Source: Planctomycetota bacterium
GTDB lineage: Bacteria; Planctomycetota; UBA1135; GCA-002686595
Assembly (NCBI GenBank): GCA_028823345.1
Contig: JAPKBR010000008.1
Span: forward strand, 29,199-93,198
Reading direction: 5' to 3'
DNA: 64,000 nucleotides
Shown: positions 24,637 to 33,733 of the stretch, piece by piece
How the letters are laid out: each line of letters starts with the position of its first letter
Position numbering within the stretch: position 1 is the first letter of the stretch
Made by a program: the position numbers and the translations under genes
Notes under the pieces: model-generated
The model's input: the letters and a program-made list of their open reading frames with translations, nothing else
Told to the model about the DNA's origin: nothing
The model's database searches: none

Positions 24637-26991
24637 CTAGGGCTCGAAGGTGCGCTGGCCACCCTGGTCGATCCACAACAAAGCACGCGTGGGATCCACC
24701 CCTTGGGTGCTTGACCCTGCCGCCAGCACACGACCTGTTCCATCGATCAACAGGGAACCGCAGGACTCCGAAGCATTGTCTTCCAGGGTGCCATCTTCGA
24801 TCATGAAACCGGTTCCATTCCAGCTGTGATCCAGGCGTCCTTGACTGTCTAATCGCCACCAGGCCAAGTCCGTATGGCCCTCAGCGTTCTCACGGGTGCC
24901 CACGGCCAGAATCGAACCATCGGGGCGCATGCAAAAGGCAGTGGCTCCTGAGGTGCGACCAAAGAGCACCGCGGGTTCGGCGGTGAAAACCGGGCCGAGG
25001 GCGACCAGCCCGCTGCCCGCATAAGGGCCGGAGCTGTTCCCGGTCCAAGTTAGGTCCGGTTGTCCGCTTGCATCACAGCGCCAGAAGGCGGGGGAGGGGT
25101 GAGCGGCGCCGGGAGCAGCCGCCAAGCGGCCCACCACTAGGGCTCGATCCTGAACGTCAATGGCCAAGGCCTCGGGCGTGCCCACCACATCGTTTTGGAA
25201 GCTGCCGAAATTACGCAAGACCCCTTGGGTCCCGAAACCCGTGTCTAGGGTGCCGTCGCTGTTCCATTGGACGAGCAGCATATCCGTGGCTGCGGCCATG
25301 GGATTGTGGGCCGTGCCGCTCACTAAGATGCGGCCGTCATCCCTCACGGCTAAGGCCTTCGGGGTGATGTCGGTGGAGACGCTCCAGGAGGCTATCCCCC
25401 CCGTACCAAAGGATCCATCCAAATCAAATGGAGTCTCTAAGATGCGCCAGATTGCAAGGTCCCCTGCGGCGCGGGTTGCCAGCAATACCAGCCCACCACC
25501 AGGGTGAGTCGCCAGGTCCACAACTTCCCGGGGAGCATCGGGGCCCGGGGCCGGGATCCAACTCACATCCGTGCTGCCGTCGGCATTGAGGCGCAGTATC
25601 TGTACGGAGGGATTGGGGTCCGTGGCTTCCGTGCGCAGGGTCACCGCGAGGTGGCTCTTGCCGGTCAAGGGGTCGAAGAGTAAAGCGCCCGGGGTGATGT
25701 GGTCGGGGGAGCCCAGGGTGGACCATTCGAGGCGACCTGCAACACCAAAAGATGAGTCAGGCAGGAGCTCTTGGTCCCGGGCCTCCATGTACATGGTGCG
25801 CTGGTTCCCGCTGCCGTCGTCCTTCCACCCCGTGACCATGCAGCCGTTGTCCACCCAGGGAGCCAGATGGGTCAGGGAGGAATCTGTGCTCACATCCTCG
25901 TGGGCGATGGACTCCATGAACCCGGCCCCTCCTGAAAAGTAGTCCGCCAGAAAGTCCAACTCCAATGAAGCGGAATCTCCATCACGACTGGCCGTGATGC
26001 GCAGGGTGTTGCTGCCCGAACCGTGCAGCTTGGGAGATACATAACCGACCAGATAGAAACTGTTGGCCAAGTCGCGCACATCTCCCGCCACGTCCGTGAA
26101 GCCCGGAGTCAGGTCCGGTAGGTCACCCGCTTGAACGAATCCGTCGGGGCCTAACAGTGTCAGGCTCTGGGTATCGATCTCGTTGCCAAGGCCGATGGTG
26201 TAGGCCGAGTAGTCCCCGGCGCTGAGGGCTGCAACCGCAGCGTCCCGGGTCACGAGCCCCGCCTGGTCCGTTCCATCAGTGAAGGTGATCAGGCTGAGGG
26301 AGAAAAACTCCAAGCCCATGGCGCTTGCATTGGCAGCGGCCGTGTCCAGCACCGCCAATCCATCGAGAACCGCTCCAAAGAGATTGGTGGAGTTGCTGGT
26401 GACGGTCACATCGTTGACGTTGTCGATGGCCGCGTGCAGTTGAGCGGCGTTGGAGGTGAACCCTAGGGGGCCAGAGGATCCTGGCAGATAACCGGGCACG
26501 CTGGCGGGTGCACCGAAGAACCAGGAGATCGCCACTTCTACCGAGGGCTCGGCGAGGGCCTCATCTACAAAGGCATGGGCAGCGGCGAGTTCCGCTGCAA
26601 GTCCGTCAGGGTCACCGGCGACGCTACCTGAGAGGTCGAGCAAGAGATGGGCATAGGCTCGGAAAACCCGCGGCTTGGGCAGCAGTCGCTGTTGGCTTTC
26701 ACTGGTGCTGACCAAGGACCCATTTTCGCGCAGCACGAAGTCTGATGCGCTTAAGCCGGGTACTGGGCGTCCGTCGTCCGAGAGCACCTGCAAGAGCACC
26801 GAAAGGCGTCCGGGCAAGTCGATGCGGGGGTGGGGTCCGGGGCCGATGGTGATCAGGTCCCCGGGGGTCGGGGCGCTGACGGTTCCTGGGTCGTCGCTTG
26901 CTCCGCCGCCTCCGCCACAGGCTGTAAACAACAGCAGGAAGATGGGGAAAATGTGGGCGGTAAGATTTTTATTAGACAGGATCTTGTGCAT
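24637..26991 (-). CDS. Lipoprotein with VWA domain and delta-60-type repeats
   Basis: The 784-residue product has a lipoprotein leader (LLLFTACGGGGG, Cys25). Residues about 110-320 form a von Willebrand A domain with the metal-site motif DLSGS at 119-123 and a later FTDGTD. Residues about 400-780 contain repeats of the delta-60 type (W..DG..D..FG..G, for example NSDGTLDTGFGTQGVL and DASGQPDLTW), a beta-propeller-like surface module. It is likely surface-exposed and may bind protein or matrix; no enzymatic site is visible. It stands alone: convergent with the glycosyltransferase and preceded by about 260 bp without a gene. Confidence 0.82.
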   Translation of the reverse strand: MHKILSNKNLTAHIFPIFLLLFTACGGGGGASDDPGTVSAPTPGDLITIGPGPHPRIDLPGRLSVLLQVLSDDGRPVPGLSASDFVLRENGSLVSTSESQQRLLPKPRVFRAYAHLLLDLSGSVAGDPDGLAAELAAAHAFVDEALAEPSVEVAISWFFGAPASVPGYLPGSSGPLGFTSNAAQLHAAIDNVNDVTVTSNSTNLFGAVLDGLAVLDTAAANASAMGLEFFSLSLITFTDGTDQAGLVTRDAAVAALSAGDYSAYTIGLGNEIDTQSLTLLGPDGFVQAGDLPDLTPGFTDVAGDVRDLANSFYLVGYVSPKLHGSGSNTLRITASRDGDSASLELDFLADYFSGGAGFMESIAHEDVSTDSSLTHLAPWVDNGCMVTGWKDDGSGNQRTMYMEARDQELLPDSSFGVAGRLEWSTLGSPDHITPGALLFDPLTGKSHLAVTLRTEATDPNPSVQILRLNADGSTDVSWIPAPGPDAPREVVDLATHPGGGLVLLATRAAGDLAIWRILETPFDLDGSFGTGGIASWSVSTDITPKALAVRDDGRILVSGTAHNPMAAATDMLLVQWNSDGTLDTGFGTQGVLRNFGSFQNDVVGTPEALAIDVQDRALVVGRLAAAPGAAHPSPAFWRCDASGQPDLTWTGNSSGPYAGSGLVALGPVFTAEPAVLFGRTSGATAFCMRPDGSILAVGTRENAEGHTDLAWWRLDSQGRLDHSWNGTGFMIEDGTLEDNASESCGSLLIDGTGRVLAAGSSTQGVDPTRALLWIDQGGQRTFEP

Positions 26992-27254
26992 GGATCTTGG
27001 CTGTCGCTTCCGCCCATGTGCCCGGCAAAAGTTCTAGCCCCCTCACCTCCCAGCCTAGGGGACCGGACCTGCTCGTTCTAGAGTTGGTACCGGTCACTTT
27101 TGTTGTAGAAATCCGCGAGGGCCCCTGGGGGCGTTCAGGGCGGGGGCTTCGGGGTCGACCTTCCCCCGTGGGGCCACCCCGGGATGGCTCGTGGAGATCA
27201 ACAATGGGAGGCAGTACCCCGGTTGGGGGCTGTGCTCAATCCAATCGCTTGGGT
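26992..27254. other. Gene-free interval between the fatty-acid cluster and the VWA lipoprotein gene
   Basis: I find no convincing gene here. The segment is G/C-run-rich and carries the 3' end of the fabI-like transcript and presumably the promoter of the lipoprotein gene; no clear terminator or -35/-10 pair stands out. Confidence 0.5.
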
Positions 27255-28061
27255 TCACTCACCATCGAAGCGCGTAGCGCGTTCGAGGATCGAACGATCG
27301 AAGTAGTTCAAGCCCATGCCCGCGTCCACTTGCAGGCCCTGGCCGGCGATACCAGAGGAGCGGGGCGAGAGTAGGAAGAGGGCGGCTTGGGCCACTTCCT
27401 CGGTGGTCAAACCTACATGGCGAAGAGTTGCTTGTTCCGCAAAGAGGTAAGCATCCGCATAGCCAGGAATCCCCGCGGAGGAGCGCGTCTTGAGCAGGCC
27501 GGCGCGTACCGCGTTGACGCGCACATTCCGTGATGCGAGGGATTTGGCCAGGAACGCCACTGCGGAATCAAGTGCAGCCTTTGCGGGCGCCATGTAGCCG
27601 TAGCTCTCCGCAGCCATGGTGGTCGTGGAAATTGAAATCGTGACCACCGAAGCGCCCGCAGCCAATTGATCTTCGAGGGCTCCCGCGAGGGCAATCAGGG
27701 AAAAACATGAGACGTCAATCGCCTCCAAAAAGTGCTCCCGGGGAGTCTTGTGAAAGGGCTGCTCTCCGCCATCATAGCGGGCAAAAGCGATCGAGTGCAC
27801 CAGCCCATCAATGGGGCCGAAGGGCTTGAGGTCCACCGCGAGCTGATCGATCTGATCTTGCTCGCGCACATCGCAGCAGAGCACTGGATCGTCGCCAGTT
27901 ATTTTTGCGACCTCTTCGCGCCGCTCTTCTGTGCGCACCATCCAGATTGGATGGGCACCCACAGCGCGCAGTTCTTTGCCGATGAAGGCCGCCACGCTAC
28001 GGCGGTTGGAGAGGCCCGTGACGAGCACGCGCTTACCTTTTAGTTGCAACCAGTCGTTCAT
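27255..28061 (-). CDS. fabI: Enoyl-ACP reductase, FabI-like SDR
   Basis: From ATG 28061 the protein is 268 residues. It has the FabI-type nucleotide loop TGLSNRRSVA (15-24), the VHSIAFAR segment, and the catalytic pair Tyr154-x6-Lys161 (SYGYMAPAK), the FabI spacing rather than the Y-x3-K of ordinary SDRs. It should reduce the trans-2-enoyl group on ACP with NAD(P)H, closing the elongation cycle. The start overlaps the fabZ-like stop as ATGA. The frame extends upstream to 28160 but that would lie inside fabZ. It is the last gene of the block that begins at fabF. Confidence 0.9.
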   Translation of the reverse strand: MNDWLQLKGKRVLVTGLSNRRSVAAFIGKELRAVGAHPIWMVRTEERREEVAKITGDDPVLCCDVREQDQIDQLAVDLKPFGPIDGLVHSIAFARYDGGEQPFHKTPREHFLEAIDVSCFSLIALAGALEDQLAAGASVVTISISTTTMAAESYGYMAPAKAALDSAVAFLAKSLASRNVRVNAVRAGLLKTRSSAGIPGYADAYLFAEQATLRHVGLTTEEVAQAALFLLSPRSSGIAGQGLQVDAGMGLNYFDRSILERATRFDGE

Positions 28062-28540
28062 GGGGTGCTTGTTTCCTCTTTGGTCTCTTCCGCGATGGCC
28101 AAGACGAATTTGAGCCGGGCCACGAGTTCGCCTTCGACTCGTACAACCGCACTGCACCAACGGGCATTGGCCAGGGCATCGGTGATTTTCACTTGGGTAT
28201 GCAGGGTTTCTCCCGGCCGCACCATGCGCTTGAAGCGTGCGTCTTCGATGCGAACTAGGACAGGGGTGCCCGTCATGCTCTCGGTGGAATCAGATTTTTC
28301 TGTTGCGGCGCAGTAGATCGCGATCGCGGCGCTTTGGAAGCAGTGTTCCGAGATGTAAACCCCGGGCAAGATCGGGTTGCCGGGGAAGTGTCCGCGGAAG
28401 ATGTCCAGATCCTCGGCAACATCCCATTCACAGGTGGCCCCGTCGGGTTGCAACTCCAGCACGCGGGTGACCAACAGGAATGGATCGGCGTGGGGCAGAA
28501 TCGCGGCTGGATCCAGGGCAGGTGCTTGATCAGATTCCAC
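28058..28540 (-). CDS. fabZ: 3-hydroxyacyl-ACP dehydratase, FabZ-like, GTG start
   Basis: The 160-residue hotdog protein has AILPHADPFLLVTRV at the N-terminus and FRGHFPGNPILPG followed by Glu, giving the catalytic pair His51/Glu65 with the same 14-residue spacing as E. coli FabZ. It removes water from 3-hydroxyacyl-ACP. The start is a GTG at 28540, overlapping the fabG 3' end by 11 bases; the stop overlaps the fabI start. The central loop (CAATEKSDSTESMTGTP) is somewhat longer than in housekeeping FabZ, which may reflect a different acyl chain. Confidence 0.9.
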   Translation of the reverse strand: MESDQAPALDPAAILPHADPFLLVTRVLELQPDGATCEWDVAEDLDIFRGHFPGNPILPGVYISEHCFQSAAIAIYCAATEKSDSTESMTGTPVLVRIEDARFKRMVRPGETLHTQVKITDALANARWCSAVVRVEGELVARLKFVLAIAEETKEETSTP

Positions 28541-29261
28541 CGGCCACCTCCAGGGTAGTGCCGTTGATGTAGGCAGCGTCGCTGGAGGCTAGGAATAGAA
28601 GGGCCGCAGCGACCTCCTCGGGCTTACCGAAGCGCCGTGCGGGGACGGACTTCTTGTATTCCCGGATCAAGTCCTCCGGCAGGTCATCGAGCAACTCGGT
28701 GGCGATAAAGCCCGGGCTGACGCAGTTGACTGTGATGCCCCTGGAGGCGACTTCTTTGCAAAGGCTGCGGGTCAAGCCGATCTGGCCAGCTTTTGACGCG
28801 CCGTAGTTGGTTTGTCCTTGGAATCCGACGCGGCCGGCGGGGGAGGTCACGAACAGGATGCGTCCGTATCGCTGGCCCAGCATGTTCTTCACCGCACCGC
28901 GGCTCATCAGGAAGCCCCCGGTCAGGTTCGTGTCGATCACCGACTGCCAATCAGCGATGCCCATTAAGGGCAAGAGGGCATCCCGGCGAATGCCCGCGTT
29001 GTTGATCAGAACGGACACAGGTTGGTCGCCGATTTCCTCCCAGAACGCGTTGACCTGGTCCTCCTGACTCACATCGCAGCGGGTGAGGGTTAGGCGTTCG
29101 GCGTTTTCTCCCGCCAAGGAGCGCAGTTCTTCCGCGGCTTCTTCGTTGCCTCGGTAGGTGGCTTGAACCCGGGCCCCTTCCCCGAGGAAAGCCAAGCTGG
29201 CCGCCCGTCCCAGGCCGCGGGTGCCACCGGTGATGATGACTTTTTGATCGGTGAATTTCAT
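28530..29261 (-). CDS. fabG: 3-oxoacyl-ACP reductase, FabG-like SDR
   Basis: This 243-residue SDR contains TGGTRGLG (11-18), NNAG (87-90), Ser140 and the catalytic Y153-x3-K157 (NYGASKAG), followed by a PGF segment with T/E residues typical of FabG. It reduces the beta-keto group on ACP using NADPH. It lies between a CrtI-like desaturase gene (26 bp upstream) and fabZ (overlapping), inside a cluster that also holds KS, ACP and ER genes; it therefore probably serves this dedicated pathway rather than bulk membrane lipid synthesis. Confidence 0.92.
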   Translation of the reverse strand: MKFTDQKVIITGGTRGLGRAASLAFLGEGARVQATYRGNEEAAEELRSLAGENAERLTLTRCDVSQEDQVNAFWEEIGDQPVSVLINNAGIRRDALLPLMGIADWQSVIDTNLTGGFLMSRGAVKNMLGQRYGRILFVTSPAGRVGFQGQTNYGASKAGQIGLTRSLCKEVASRGITVNCVSPGFIATELLDDLPEDLIREYKKSVPARRFGKPEEVAAALLFLASSDAAYINGTTLEVAGGI

Positions 29262-29287
29262 GGAATCGTTTGTCTCTTAAGAATGCC

Positions 29288-30757
29288 CTAGGGCGTTTGT
29301 TTTAGCATGGAATGAAGGCGACCGTCCACTTGGTTGGCAGTGATCGCACCATAATTGGCGGCGCCCAGCCAGCCGCTCATGATGATGCCCACGGAGCCTG
29401 CGTGGTAGAGACCCTCCACCTGCTCGGAGAGCTGCATCGAATAGGGAAGCCCTTCGAATTTTGTGCCAAAGGAGGCTCCGCGTAGGTGTTGTGTGTAGAA
29501 CCCAAAGGTCTTGGGGGTGGCGGCTTCCGTGTGGGTGATGTGCTGGGTTAAGCCCGGTACTCGCTGTTCCAAGTCCGTGAGGGTCTCTTGTTCGAGGCGC
29601 GTCTTGGCGGCGGCGTAGCCCTCATCATCCAGCCGGTTCCAATCGTCCCAGTGGGCATTCATTGAGGCCACTATCGCAGTGCGTCCCGTACCCGAGCCCG
29701 CCTTGGGATAGTAAAAGCTGTAGGTGCGGCTTTCTCCGAACTGATCACATAAAGCGTGGGAATCGAAAGTCTCGCGCGTGGAGGTGAAATACAGGTCCGT
29801 AAACCAAGGCAGTTCGTAATTTTCCTCAAGGCCCATGTAGACCTGAGTGGAGGAACAGTTCGGACGGACCGCCATAGCACCGGTATAAAAGTCCTCGGTG
29901 AGGTGCTCGGGCCCAATCAGATTCTGGATGGTGGGGTGCAAGCCCGCATTGGAGATCACGACCTCTGCGCCGATTTCGCGGCCTTCCGCCAAGACTCCCC
30001 GGGTGCGTCCCCGGTCGATCAAGATTCGTTCCACCTGCACTCGGTTGAAGAGGTCGACTCCACTGGCCCTGAGGGATGCCTTGAGATCCCGGATCAACAA
30101 ATCCGTGCCCCCCGTAAAGGTATACACCCCTTTGGACATGAAGTTCGAGAACACGATCCCAAAGGAAATCGCCGGATCATCGAGGTGCGCGCCGTTGGCA
30201 TAGGAGATCGGTTCCAGCAACAAACGATGCACATCATTGCGGCCGGGGAAATACTGCTCGAGAACGTCACCCGTGGTGCGCGTGTCCTCGTCGTAGTAGT
30301 TCATCTGGGCCAGGTCCGCATAAAAGGCATCTACAGACTTGGGGTTGCACCCCATGACTTCCACCAACTTTTGGGTGAAGTCCTCTTTCGTGAAGGCCGT
30401 GTCGAAGCAGAATTGGGGATTGTCGAAGCGGATCCCGTCCAGCTGCACGATGCGCTGGGCCAACTCGGGGCTCCAGTAGCGGCGCACGGTCTTTTTCATG
30501 CCCCAGGGGAAACCATGCAAGGAGATATCGAACACGTGTCCTCCCCGGCGCTTGAACCAAGTGGCCATGCCCCCGAGGTTGTAGTGTTGCTCAAGAACAC
30601 AGACTCGGTGTCCCGCCCGGGCCAAGATGTTTGCACTGGTCAGGCCCGCAAGCCCCGACCCAATAACGATCACGTCGTAGTGGCTTTGAGCCTTGGCCAA
30701 AGGGTCGCTCTTGGGGGGGCGTTTCCCGTCGCGGCTGCCCGTGTGGAAGTGGCTCAT
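29288..30757 (-). CDS. CrtI/phytoene-desaturase-like FAD oxidoreductase (second of two)
   Basis: The 489-residue flavoprotein starts with the Rossmann fingerprint DVIVIGSGLAGLTSANILARAGH and the second FAD element LEQHYNLGGMATWF, then family features of the CrtI/CrtISO group, ending with the FAD-closing segment LYHAGSVGIIMSGWLGAANYG. Enzymes of this group insert, isomerise or saturate double bonds in hydrophobic chains. No squalene or carotenoid synthase gene is present, so the substrate here is more likely the acyl chain made by the neighbouring FAS-type genes. It overlaps the preceding related oxidoreductase by four bases (ATGA), suggesting the two act together. Confidence 0.88.
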   Translation of the reverse strand: MSHFHTGSRDGKRPPKSDPLAKAQSHYDVIVIGSGLAGLTSANILARAGHRVCVLEQHYNLGGMATWFKRRGGHVFDISLHGFPWGMKKTVRRYWSPELAQRIVQLDGIRFDNPQFCFDTAFTKEDFTQKLVEVMGCNPKSVDAFYADLAQMNYYDEDTRTTGDVLEQYFPGRNDVHRLLLEPISYANGAHLDDPAISFGIVFSNFMSKGVYTFTGGTDLLIRDLKASLRASGVDLFNRVQVERILIDRGRTRGVLAEGREIGAEVVISNAGLHPTIQNLIGPEHLTEDFYTGAMAVRPNCSSTQVYMGLEENYELPWFTDLYFTSTRETFDSHALCDQFGESRTYSFYYPKAGSGTGRTAIVASMNAHWDDWNRLDDEGYAAAKTRLEQETLTDLEQRVPGLTQHITHTEAATPKTFGFYTQHLRGASFGTKFEGLPYSMQLSEQVEGLYHAGSVGIIMSGWLGAANYGAITANQVDGRLHSMLKQTP

Positions 30758-32166
30758 GGGGTTGCCTCCTGGCCCTGTGCACCCGCAGCCACAAAGGCCG
30801 CCACGCCTGCGCCGCCCACCATGGCTCCAACGATTCCCAGGAATCCGTTGTCCGTACCGATAATGTGCAGGCCTTGCACACCGCTAGCGGCGTCGTCCAC
30901 CTTGTGGGGGATGCCATAGACCGCACCGGCTCGTTTCGAGGTGAAGTGCGTGATTGTGCGCGGGGTGAACACGTCCTTGGCGATCACGTGAGGTCGGGGA
31001 TCAGGGGCGAATGTGCTCACTGCTGCCAAGGATGCTTGGTAGGCGGCTTCTTTTTGGGCCCCATAGGCTTCCCCGTCGAGGTCTTCCCAGACCGCTGCGT
31101 TGGACAGCACCGTGGTGCGCAGCACGCCCTCGGGCTCGGGGTCTTGGCCGCGGTAGTTTTCAGGAATGCACAGCACGCCGCTGCGGGCATCGAAAGGCGC
31201 AGGTGTGCTCGGCGCATAGATCCCGCGCTCCGAGTGATTCCAAAAGGTGATCGTCTTGTCAAAGCCGAGGGACGGTGCGCTCTGGCTCAGGTGTGAGCAG
31301 CTTTCCACAAAGGTCATGGTGCCTACGGGTTCCGTGGCGGCCCGTTCGGCAAAGGTTCCGCCGAGCATTCGGAGAGTCTCCACATAGCCTGCACTTGACA
31401 GTACCAGGGGCGCGCGTAGAACCGTTCCATCGTCGAGCAGGACACCTTCTGTGCGCCCATCATCGTGCAACACTCTTTGTACCCCGGACTTCAAACGCAA
31501 GGTGCCTCCCACCTCACGCAAACGCCCGGTGAGTAGCTTGAGCAGGGGGCGCACTCCTCCCCGTGGGCGGGCAAAACCCTCTTCATAGATGCTCTTCCAC
31601 AGCACCACGAAAAGGGACCATGAAACATCGTGTGCAGTGGGGGATCCGTACCACAGCAGGGGGTGCATGAGCATATCCACCAGCAGCTCATCCCCAAGCC
31701 GCTGCAGCAATTCCGTGCGCGTGCTGGCGGGGCCCCCCTCGACCCCGTGGGGACTCAGGGCTAATTCTATGGCGAGTTTATCGAAGGCCTCCGCGCAGGC
31801 GGGGAACTTGGCTCGCACTTGGCTGGCCAGTTCGTCGAAGTCGTTGCTGAAATCGAGGGACACGCTGGGGAAAACCGTGCGCGATCCCAGTTGCTCTCCC
31901 AACTCCAAAGCCTCTAGGGGAATCCTCAACTGGCGCATGACCCGGGGCAGGGGCAGTTTGCGCGCACTCTTGGGAGCCGCGTTGGTCAGGGCGTGCAAGC
32001 CCACGTCGTAGTTCCGGCCACCGAGCTTATAGAACGAGTTCAGGCCGCCCCACAACCAGTGCCGTTCGAGCACAATCGTGGAAAGGCCTGCTTGAGCCAA
32101 TCGGATCCCAGCCGCGAGCCCCGCAGGACCCGCACCGATCACGATGGCATCCGCGCGCTCGTCCAT
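30754..32166 (-). CDS. CrtI/phytoene-desaturase-like FAD oxidoreductase (first of two)
   Basis: The 470-residue protein has DAIVIGAGPAGLAAGIRLAQAGL (FAD fingerprint), LERHWLWGGLNSFYKLGG, and a C-terminal FAD segment GVQGLHIIGTDNGFLGIVGAMVGG. It belongs to the same broad family as its downstream partner but is clearly diverged from it, so the pair is not a recent duplication. ATG 32166 is chosen; the frame stays open to 32514, but that extension crosses the ACP gene in another frame and has low-complexity Arg/His/Pro content. It starts 23 bp after the ACP stop. Likely role: desaturation or isomerisation of an ACP-bound or free acyl chain (inference). Confidence 0.87.
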   Translation of the reverse strand: MDERADAIVIGAGPAGLAAGIRLAQAGLSTIVLERHWLWGGLNSFYKLGGRNYDVGLHALTNAAPKSARKLPLPRVMRQLRIPLEALELGEQLGSRTVFPSVSLDFSNDFDELASQVRAKFPACAEAFDKLAIELALSPHGVEGGPASTRTELLQRLGDELLVDMLMHPLLWYGSPTAHDVSWSLFVVLWKSIYEEGFARPRGGVRPLLKLLTGRLREVGGTLRLKSGVQRVLHDDGRTEGVLLDDGTVLRAPLVLSSAGYVETLRMLGGTFAERAATEPVGTMTFVESCSHLSQSAPSLGFDKTITFWNHSERGIYAPSTPAPFDARSGVLCIPENYRGQDPEPEGVLRTTVLSNAAVWEDLDGEAYGAQKEAAYQASLAAVSTFAPDPRPHVIAKDVFTPRTITHFTSKRAGAVYGIPHKVDDAASGVQGLHIIGTDNGFLGIVGAMVGGAGVAAFVAAGAQGQEATP

Positions 32167-32189
32167 GGGTTTCACGGGAATGTTGCGCC

Positions 32190-32456
32190 TCAGTGGGCGA
32201 CTAATTCCTTGTCCGCCAAGTGCGGCGCTAGGTAGTCCACGCAGCTCTGGAGGCTGGCCAATTCCTTGTAGTCTTCCTCGGGCACGTTGACGCCGTAGCG
32301 CTTGCGCAGTTCCATCACGATGTCGAGGAAGTCCATGGAGTCCAACTCGATTTGGTCCCGCAGGGAAACGTCGAGCTTGAGACCCGCGACCTCTTCGTCG
32401 GGGGCAATGGTGATGATGATGTCCTTGATGGCTTGGACGATGTCTTCGTTGGTCAT
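32190..32456 (-). CDS. Acyl carrier protein of the dedicated fatty-acid cluster
   Basis: From ATG 32456 the product is 88 residues, acidic and helical, with the phosphopantetheine site IELDSMDFLDIV (Ser40). The usual ACP motif is DSL; here it is DSM. The protein carries the growing acyl chain as a thioester. A GTG at 32480 is in frame but adds only a Pro/Arg-rich leader. It lies 38 bp after the FabF-like gene and before the two FAD oxidoreductases. The Sfp-like transferase at 22.1-22.7 kb is a candidate activator. A separate housekeeping ACP is expected elsewhere in the genome. Confidence 0.92.
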   Translation of the reverse strand: MTNEDIVQAIKDIIITIAPDEEVAGLKLDVSLRDQIELDSMDFLDIVMELRKRYGVNVPEEDYKELASLQSCVDYLAPHLADKELVAH

Positions 32457-32494
32457 GGTATTGGGGCCCCGGCGGGGCACATGGGGTCGGTGCG

Positions 32495-33733
32495 TCAGAA
32501 AGTGGGGCGGCCAATGATGACCGCTGAATTGATGCCGAGCATTCCGAACGAGAGGTTCAAAATGGTCTCGACCTTATCGTTCTTGTGAGGTTCTTGCAGG
32601 ACTAGGCCGCGCATGGCGCAGTCGGGATCTAGGTTCTGCACGTTGATCGTGGGGTGCACAAAGCCGTCGGTGAAGGAGGGCAAATTCCCCGCCAGCTCAA
32701 GGGCGCCGGCGGCTCCCATGGTGTGGCCAATAAAGCTCTTGGTGTTGTTGATGCTGGTCTTGCTGCTGTCGCAGAAGACCTCGTTGACCGCGCGGCACTC
32801 TTGAATGTCTCCGAGAGGCGTGCTGGTGGAATGGGTGTTGACGATGTGGATGTCTTCGGGCGAGAGCCCTGCGCGCTGGATAGCACTTCGCATGCACTGA
32901 TTTTGGCGCTCGGGGTTGGGCAACACAAAGTCGGTGGCGTCGGAGTTCACATGCCAGCCTAGGACCTCAGCCATGATCGGCGCGCCCCGTCGTTGGGCGT
33001 CTTCTAGGCGTTCAAGGGTGTACATGCAGCCCCCTTCGCTGACCACGATGCCATTGCGGTCCTTATCAAAAGGGCGCGAGACCTGGGTCGGATCCTCGTG
33101 ATGGCCAAGGGCTCCTTCGGACTTGAAGGAAGCGAAAATACCAAAGGTATGGATGCTCTCCGAGACACCACCGGCGAGGGCCGCATCGACCTCGCCTAGT
33201 TGCAACATCTGAGCCCCTTGGATAATGCCCAGGTTGCCCCCTGCGCAAGCGCCGCCGATGGCGTAGTGGGGGCCGGTAACCGGCAAGGACAAGGTCACTT
33301 CGCCAGCTGGGTTATTGGCCACCGTGCGCGGGTTGTGGTGGTGAGACCAGAAGGAAAGGTCGAAGTCGTACTGGCTGACCTCGTGGATCTGCTCTTCGGT
33401 TTCCACGTTGCCGTGTTCGGTGATGCCCACATAGACGCCCACCCGGTCGCGGCCCAAGCGATCTAAATCCAGTTGGGAATTGGCGACCGCTTCGTGGGAG
33501 CAATAGATTGCGATGGATCCAGCCCGGGTGCCTCGGCGCAGGGCCTTGCGGGATTGATAGCGAGTGGCTTCAAAGTCGCACTGGCCAGCCACGGTCTTGC
33601 CAAAGTGGCGGATTTCCCAGGGGCTGACTCCGCTCTTGCCCGCCAGGAGGTTGGCACGGTACTCGTCCAGGGAGTTTCCGTTGGGGGAGGTCAGGCCGAC
33701 CCCGGTGATCACAATACGCGGGAGATCAACCAT
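32495..33733 (-). CDS. fabF: Beta-ketoacyl-ACP synthase II (FabF-like)
   Basis: The 412-residue condensing enzyme has the full catalytic triad: Cys163 in GGACAGGN, His301 in NTHSTSTPLGD and His337 in TKSFIGHTMGAAG, plus GRPTF at the C-terminus. The Cys context (GGACAGGN rather than the common DTACATG) and the long HHHNPRTVANNPAGE segment set it apart from housekeeping FabF. It elongates acyl-ACP with malonyl-ACP. It overlaps the upstream regulator gene by eight bases and precedes the ACP gene, so regulator-KS-ACP appears to be one transcript. Confidence 0.92.
   Translation of the reverse strand: MVDLPRIVITGVGLTSPNGNSLDEYRANLLAGKSGVSPWEIRHFGKTVAGQCDFEATRYQSRKALRRGTRAGSIAIYCSHEAVANSQLDLDRLGRDRVGVYVGITEHGNVETEEQIHEVSQYDFDLSFWSHHHNPRTVANNPAGEVTLSLPVTGPHYAIGGACAGGNLGIIQGAQMLQLGEVDAALAGGVSESIHTFGIFASFKSEGALGHHEDPTQVSRPFDKDRNGIVVSEGGCMYTLERLEDAQRRGAPIMAEVLGWHVNSDATDFVLPNPERQNQCMRSAIQRAGLSPEDIHIVNTHSTSTPLGDIQECRAVNEVFCDSSKTSINNTKSFIGHTMGAAGALELAGNLPSFTDGFVHPTINVQNLDPDCAMRGLVLQEPHKNDKVETILNLSFGMLGINSAVIIGRPTF

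Noticed and set aside
29756..30919. 387-residue plus-strand ORF opposite the CrtI-like gene
   Set aside because: Shadow frame in GC-rich DNA; the minus-strand protein is a well-defined flavoprotein.
32167..32514. N-terminal extension of the first CrtI-like enzyme (116 extra residues)
   Set aside because: It is the shadow of the ACP gene in another frame, with Arg/His/Pro-rich low-complexity sequence; the FAD fingerprint follows directly after ATG 32166.
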